Source: SIG653 sp964509125 (GTDB taxonomy: Bacteria > Bacillota > Clostridia > Oscillospirales > CAG-382). Taken from it: DNA of 17,622 nt. The stretch's first letter is position 1. The number at the start of each line of letters is the position of its first letter. The notes below the pieces were generated by a model. The model was not told the DNA's origin. It searched no databases and saw nothing but the letters and a program-made list of their open reading frames with translations. The stretch is from positions 1 through 17,622 of the forward strand of contig CAZDVZ010000037.1 in assembly GCA_964509125.1 (NCBI GenBank), written 5' to 3'. Below are positions 13,694 through 17,622 of the stretch, piece after piece. A program made the position numbers and the translations under genes.

Positions 13694-15294
13694 ATTTTTT
13701 TCTCCTTGCGCCAGAAAATAATTGCATATACTAATCCTACAATTACAGGAATTGCAATTATTATCATTGGCCAAAAATTATTTGACAACACATCATAAAG
13801 CCATCCCGCTTCATTTTCTTCTTCGCTTTCATCAGAGCCATTTGATAATGTAGCAGCTTCTTCGGCTGATATATTGTGATAAATAACCGCTGTGTATCTT
13901 GTTTCATTGCCAACAGCATCGGAAGCTACTAACTCTATAGTATTAGCTCCTGTAGTAAGTGAGAAATCCCAAGAGAAAAGTCCGTTCTTATCAATTGAAA
14001 TTGTCTCTCCGTTTATCGTTACCTTGTTACAGTCGATAACATTTCCGTTTATTGAAATAGAATCGGAATCAATAACCATGCTGTCGTAGCTTTGACTTAA
14101 GTTTAATATAGGTGCAATTCTATCAATAAAAACATCTCTCACTATTGTCCAAGTAATGTTTTCTTCATCAACATAGCTAATGCTAAGGCTGTTCCAATCG
14201 TCACCTAATTCAATATTAACATCTCCATCACCGTTTAATTTAATTTCGGTTTGGTATTCGTTTATGGCAACGGTAATAAGCTGATCGTTTAAGTTTGTAT
14301 AATTCATGGGTAAATAAAGTGTATTAAATGAATTTCCGTTTGGAATAGATAGTCGAAAATCATTTGGATTAAATGTCTTTCTAACGGGAGAAGATGGGAC
14401 ACCGTTTACTTTTGCCGTAACTTCAATATCCACTTTTGTTGCTGATGGATCAAATGCGAGTTGGATGTTATATACATTTTCAGATTCATACTCATTGTAC
14501 ATAACGGGATCTGATTCCCCATTTTCAAAAACAGCCACAATGAACGAACTGATTCTCCAATTGGCATTTGGTATAGAAACTTTTAATACACCGCTTTCAG
14601 GGTTGACTGTGAGTTCATAATCTGTTTTAAAAGATTCTAAAAAGCTGTTGGTGTACGCAAAAGAGGGCGAATATGTAAAGTCTATAATGTCGGCACCATC
14701 AGATGAATACCAAACTTGGAGCTTTAATTTATAGTCAGAATACGTGGGAAGATTATCTAAATAAACAGTTCTTGTTTCGCTCGCCCCGACGTATGACCTC
14801 CCTTCTGCGCCAAGGTCAATTTCGTCTCCGGAATAATCAACTACGGCAGTAATTTTATAGTCGTATACGATGTTTTGTTCACCGCTGACATTGAAATTTA
14901 CAGAAATCACATTGTTGTAAACCTCGTCAATGGTAAACGATTGAATGTAAATAGGGGATTGATACTTATGCATGGATATGTCAAGTTTAGTATTATCTCC
15001 CTTATCATATCTAACTTTCCATTGTCCTGCGGGAGCATTTTTCAAAATGAAATATATAGAATTTTCATTAATGATGGTGGATGCGTTTGAATAGTTTGCT
15101 GTCGGATCGTATATTGTTCCATTTGGAGCAATAAGTTCAATATCGGGAGTTGAAACATCCCAAGAAATCCAAAATACGGTATCTTGAACTGATGTAAGAT
15201 AGTCGAGATCTCCCTCAAGTACTTCGGCAGAGGCGGTAATAAAAGGAAATGATAAAAGAGATAACGTAATAATCAATAGTAATATTTTCTTCAT
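13690..15294 (-). CDS. Secreted type I membrane protein with Ig/Fn3-like domains
   Basis: The 534-residue protein begins with a clear signal peptide (MKKILLLIITLSLLSFPF then ITASA, likely cleaved near residue 23). The extracellular part has an N-terminal beta domain (DTVFWISWDVSTPDIELIAP, then GQWKVRY) like those that follow VWA domains in secreted proteins. Two or three Fn3/Ig-like segments come next, then a last bacterial Ig domain with INGNVIDCNKVTINGE and TGANTIELVASDAVGNET (about 410-475), similar to glucodextranase-B-type Ig folds. An acidic linker leads to a single helix (507-527) and a basic tail, RKEKKI. So it is anchored with its bulk outside the cell. It starts 12 nt after the VWA gene, whose stop overlaps its AGGAG site, and ends in an ATGA overlap with the zinc-ribbon gene. 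No enzyme motif is visible; a structural or adhesive role is inferred. Confidence 0.8.
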   Translation of the reverse strand: MKKILLLIITLSLLSFPFITASAEVLEGDLDYLTSVQDTVFWISWDVSTPDIELIAPNGTIYDPTANYSNASTIINENSIYFILKNAPAGQWKVRYDKGDNTKLDISMHKYQSPIYIQSFTIDEVYNNVISVNFNVSGEQNIVYDYKITAVVDYSGDEIDLGAEGRSYVGASETRTVYLDNLPTYSDYKLKLQVWYSSDGADIIDFTYSPSFAYTNSFLESFKTDYELTVNPESGVLKVSIPNANWRISSFIVAVFENGESDPVMYNEYESENVYNIQLAFDPSATKVDIEVTAKVNGVPSSPVRKTFNPNDFRLSIPNGNSFNTLYLPMNYTNLNDQLITVAINEYQTEIKLNGDGDVNIELGDDWNSLSISYVDEENITWTIVRDVFIDRIAPILNLSQSYDSMVIDSDSISINGNVIDCNKVTINGETISIDKNGLFSWDFSLTTGANTIELVASDAVGNETRYTAVIYHNISAEEAATLSNGSDESEEENEAGWLYDVLSNNFWPMIIIAIPVIVGLVYAIIFWRKEKKI

Positions 15295-15306
15295 TTCTCA
15301 AACTCC

Positions 15307-17622
15307 TTAAAATGTATATACATCAAAGCCGTCTTTTCCGGTGACATATGCATGGAAGCCTTTAACTTCACCTTGAGTATCTACACCTCTAAGTAACATG
15401 GATAATTGGAAATCTCCGCTTGTATTTTCAAAGGCGCAGAACATCATATCACCTTGTAAATCAAATTTAACGTCATTGAACCACCAATGTATAGCGGCTG
15501 CCGCTTTTCCGTTAAACCACAAACCGGAATATGGATAACCGAGACAAATGTCTGCTGATCCGGAAAGATCCATAGAGAAATTAGGGGCTTCAACCTCATT
15601 CCAACCCAATGTGGCTTTTGCACGGAGTCCGCTCTGCTTAATATTGTTAAGTCCAATAAGTTCATTTGTATAATTAAAATTTCCTGCGGATATAGAAACA
15701 TTGCCAATTTCAAAAATAGTGGCTAAAACCATATCTGCGTCAAACGTAAATGTGAAAGTGCTTAAATTGGCTTTTAGACAACAGTTCGAAAGCTCGGCTA
15801 AAGCTATGTCTTTTTTATCGTCAATCATTTTGGCAATTGCGGGGGCATATTTATTTAAGCTTGCCGCTTCAACTTTGAACAAAATCTCAAAATCTGTATT
15901 AAATAAATTTGCCAAAGTGGTGTTATTACTTTCGTATTGGCTGAAATTATCTAATTTAAACCCAAAGTCGCTCATGGTGATTGGCACGGGTGCGCTTACC
16001 AATGTGTGTTGGGTTCCGAGTGTTTGAAGTCCAACAGATTCAAATCTTCCGCCAACAACCTCTATACTGAGCTTTAACCCTTCTGATTGATTAAAAGCTT
16101 TAAACCCAACTGCTCCTTCAATGGAATAATTGCCAAGAAGAGTATCAATGTTGACTTTTATTTCTTTAACATTGAGCGGAAGCGAAACTAAATTTAAAGA
16201 CTCATTGTCGTAATATTCATATTCAAGAACACATATTTGGGCAATGCTCGATGACCCGATAAGAACTTCTGAATCAAATTTGGCCGCTTCCGAAGGAATA
16301 ATTTCAAACCCACGTATAAGTTGCTCTTGGAACGGAAGTTTAAATGTGAAATTTGAATCTTGCAATCTTAACATATCCGGATATATTGACATATTGAAAT
16401 CTTCATGAGTGAAGAACATCATGGAAACGGGTTTGTCATACCAGATTTTTTCAACTTCAAATTTTTCATATTGTGATGAAGTGTATTGTTGCGAAGAAAT
16501 AGTGAATGTGCCGATTGGGGCAAAGTATAATGAAAAGCCACTTTCGGCAAGATTTTTTGCAAGTCCTGTAGACATATCCGGACTATAACTTACATAAAAT
16601 CCTGAATTGTCGGTCACTTGCATTTTGGTGGGGTCATAATTTGAAGTGGATAGAGTTACATCACCTTTGAAACGTAACCATCCGTTCATCATAACATTGC
16701 CTGAAAGAACGGTGGCACCATTGTCATTTATATATGAATTAAGAGCTGTGAATGTATAGTTACCATGTGTGTATGATTTTGGAGTGGAAAATGTGGATAC
16801 TGTAAGTTCATTTTCCAGAGTTTTTCCAAAATCTGAAATGCATATTTCCAAATCGTAATTTCCTGTAGTAACAGAGTGAGGTATAACAACTTCATAAGTC
16901 GTTTCGTTAACATAAGAAGCAGATAAATTATATTTAATGCTTCCGTTTAAACGCAATGTAATATCAAATTCGGATTTAAAACCTGTTCCTTTGAGATAAA
17001 CAGTATTATCCTGTGAGCTTTTGTATAAAAACTTTGTGGAAAGCCCTGAAACTGTGATGTCCGAATCTTCAATGACGTAAGGACTGTTTCCTGCTGAGGG
17101 GTTGTTTTCATCAGGTTCGTTTATATAATATGTTTTCTTTTTGCCCCCAAGTTCGTCATCGAGAGATAGCTCAAGAATTCTTTCGTTGTTTGTAAGGTTT
17201 TTCGCTTTAAATGTAATAATATATTGATTTTTCAGCTGACCGTGAATAAATGAATAAAATGCTTGAAGGTCCTCGCTATTGGATGCATAGAGAAAGCTTC
17301 CGTTTCCGCTTTCTGCCATGGTTTGTAAATAATTAGCATCAACACTGCCTAAACCTATTGTATATACTGTAATATTTTTGTCAGAAGCCATTTGTGCTAT
17401 GGAATTTTGTAATGTTTCCGTGGATACCCAATCACCGTCTTGTCCGTCGGTCATAGCAATTATTATATTATTTGCATTTAAGTCTTGAGGGAACATATCT
17501 CCGCATTGTATCAGAGAAGAATAAAGGGCAGTGCCGCCGCCGGCATAAATTTTATCCGCATAGCCGGCAACAACGGATTTATCTCCGGAAAATTCTTCTA
17601 CAGAAGAAATGCTGCTTTCAAA
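15307..17622 (-). CDS. Large VWA-domain surface protein (5' end outside the window)
   Basis: The frame is open to the right edge, so at least 771 residues are present and the N-terminus (signal peptide and DxSxS of the metal site) is missing. The internal Met at 17496 is not the start: the 42 codons before it continue the domain, with the metal-site Thr in GGGTALYSSL. MTDGQDGDW gives the later MIDAS Asp, and NITVYTIGLGSVDANYLQTM plus ASNSEDLQAFYSFI completes a von Willebrand factor A fold (to about residue 130). Then comes a TIG/IPT-like beta domain (VYLKGTGFKSEFDITLRLNG, about 185-275). About 490 residues of low-complexity-free beta-rich sequence follow, which I do not recognise, repeatedly showing short YxI/FxF strands. 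No C-terminal membrane helix or LPxTG signal is seen, so attachment, if any, must be N-terminal or through its partner. It is the first visible gene of a three-gene operon. Confidence 0.8.
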   Translation of the reverse strand, partial: FESSISSVEEFSGDKSVVAGYADKIYAGGGTALYSSLIQCGDMFPQDLNANNIIIAMTDGQDGDWVSTETLQNSIAQMASDKNITVYTIGLGSVDANYLQTMAESGNGSFLYASNSEDLQAFYSFIHGQLKNQYIITFKAKNLTNNERILELSLDDELGGKKKTYYINEPDENNPSAGNSPYVIEDSDITVSGLSTKFLYKSSQDNTVYLKGTGFKSEFDITLRLNGSIKYNLSASYVNETTYEVVIPHSVTTGNYDLEICISDFGKTLENELTVSTFSTPKSYTHGNYTFTALNSYINDNGATVLSGNVMMNGWLRFKGDVTLSTSNYDPTKMQVTDNSGFYVSYSPDMSTGLAKNLAESGFSLYFAPIGTFTISSQQYTSSQYEKFEVEKIWYDKPVSMMFFTHEDFNMSIYPDMLRLQDSNFTFKLPFQEQLIRGFEIIPSEAAKFDSEVLIGSSSIAQICVLEYEYYDNESLNLVSLPLNVKEIKVNIDTLLGNYSIEGAVGFKAFNQSEGLKLSIEVVGGRFESVGLQTLGTQHTLVSAPVPITMSDFGFKLDNFSQYESNNTTLANLFNTDFEILFKVEAASLNKYAPAIAKMIDDKKDIALAELSNCCLKANLSTFTFTFDADMVLATIFEIGNVSISAGNFNYTNELIGLNNIKQSGLRAKATLGWNEVEAPNFSMDLSGSADICLGYPYSGLWFNGKAAAAIHWWFNDVKFDLQGDMMFCAFENTSGDFQLSMLLRGVDTQGEVKGFHAYVTGKDGFDVYTF

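Noticed and set aside
12953..13774. Longer start for the zinc-ribbon protein at 13774
   Set aside because: The extra N-terminus lies inside the Ig-like gene, lacks an RBS and is Asn/Cys-rich; the ATG at 13693 has a strong RBS.
17496..17496. ATG at 17496 as the start of the VWA protein
   Set aside because: The frame stays open to the window edge and the 42 preceding codons encode the metal-site Thr block GGGTALYSSL of the VWA domain.

Overview
The window looks like a piece of an uncultured low-GC Firmicute, most likely a gut- or rumen-type member of the Clostridia. The evidence is AT-rich intergenic DNA, strong AGGAGG-type ribosome binding sites, sigma-A promoters with 17-nt spacers, a BspA-type surface protein ending in a dockerin-like repeat, a PduL phosphotransacylase beside a GGGtGRT gene, and a NatAB-like ABC exporter. 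A run of exactly 10 Ns inside a gene marks an assembly scaffold join, so this is probably draft or metagenome-assembled sequence. There are no tRNA or rRNA genes, CRISPR arrays or intact insertion sequences.

Layout, left to right. (1) 1-682: the 3' end of a BspA-like surface protein gene, apparently broken by a one-base frameshift, followed by a strong terminator. (2) 743-3302: a promoter and a three-gene plus-strand unit, pduL, a NifU/IscU-like scaffold gene and a GGGtGRT-family gene interrupted by the N gap, closed by a terminator. (3) 3454-6295: an AT-rich two-gene island encoding an acyltransferase-3 membrane protein and an AMP-forming acyl ligase with overlapping reading frames. (4) 6550-8478: promoter, structured leader, rpsB and tsf, with a very strong terminator directly after tsf. 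(5) 8573-12835: a plus-strand group starting with a HAD nucleotidase/guanylate-kinase fusion, then a small two-helix membrane protein, an ABC ATPase, its ABC-2 permease and a short family I inorganic pyrophosphatase-like protein. (6) 12866-12954: a large nested hairpin between convergent transcription units. (7) 12953-17622, minus strand: a coupled operon of a large VWA-domain protein (its 5' end lies outside the window), a secreted Ig/Fn3-like type I membrane protein and a two-helix membrane protein with a C-terminal zinc ribbon.

How the genes may work together. PduL interconverts acyl-CoA and acyl-phosphate in fermentation. Its two downstream partners form a recurring pair of unknown role, one of them Fe-S-scaffold-like. 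The acyltransferase and ligase suggest activation of a carboxylic acid and its transfer to a surface lipid or glycan. The ABC ATPase and permease form one exporter. The right-hand VWA operon looks like a cell-surface complex whose last member may link envelope to cytoplasm; it is the least explained system here. The nucleotidase-kinase fusion is the most unusual single protein. Functional statements are inferences from motifs read by eye; no database search was made.
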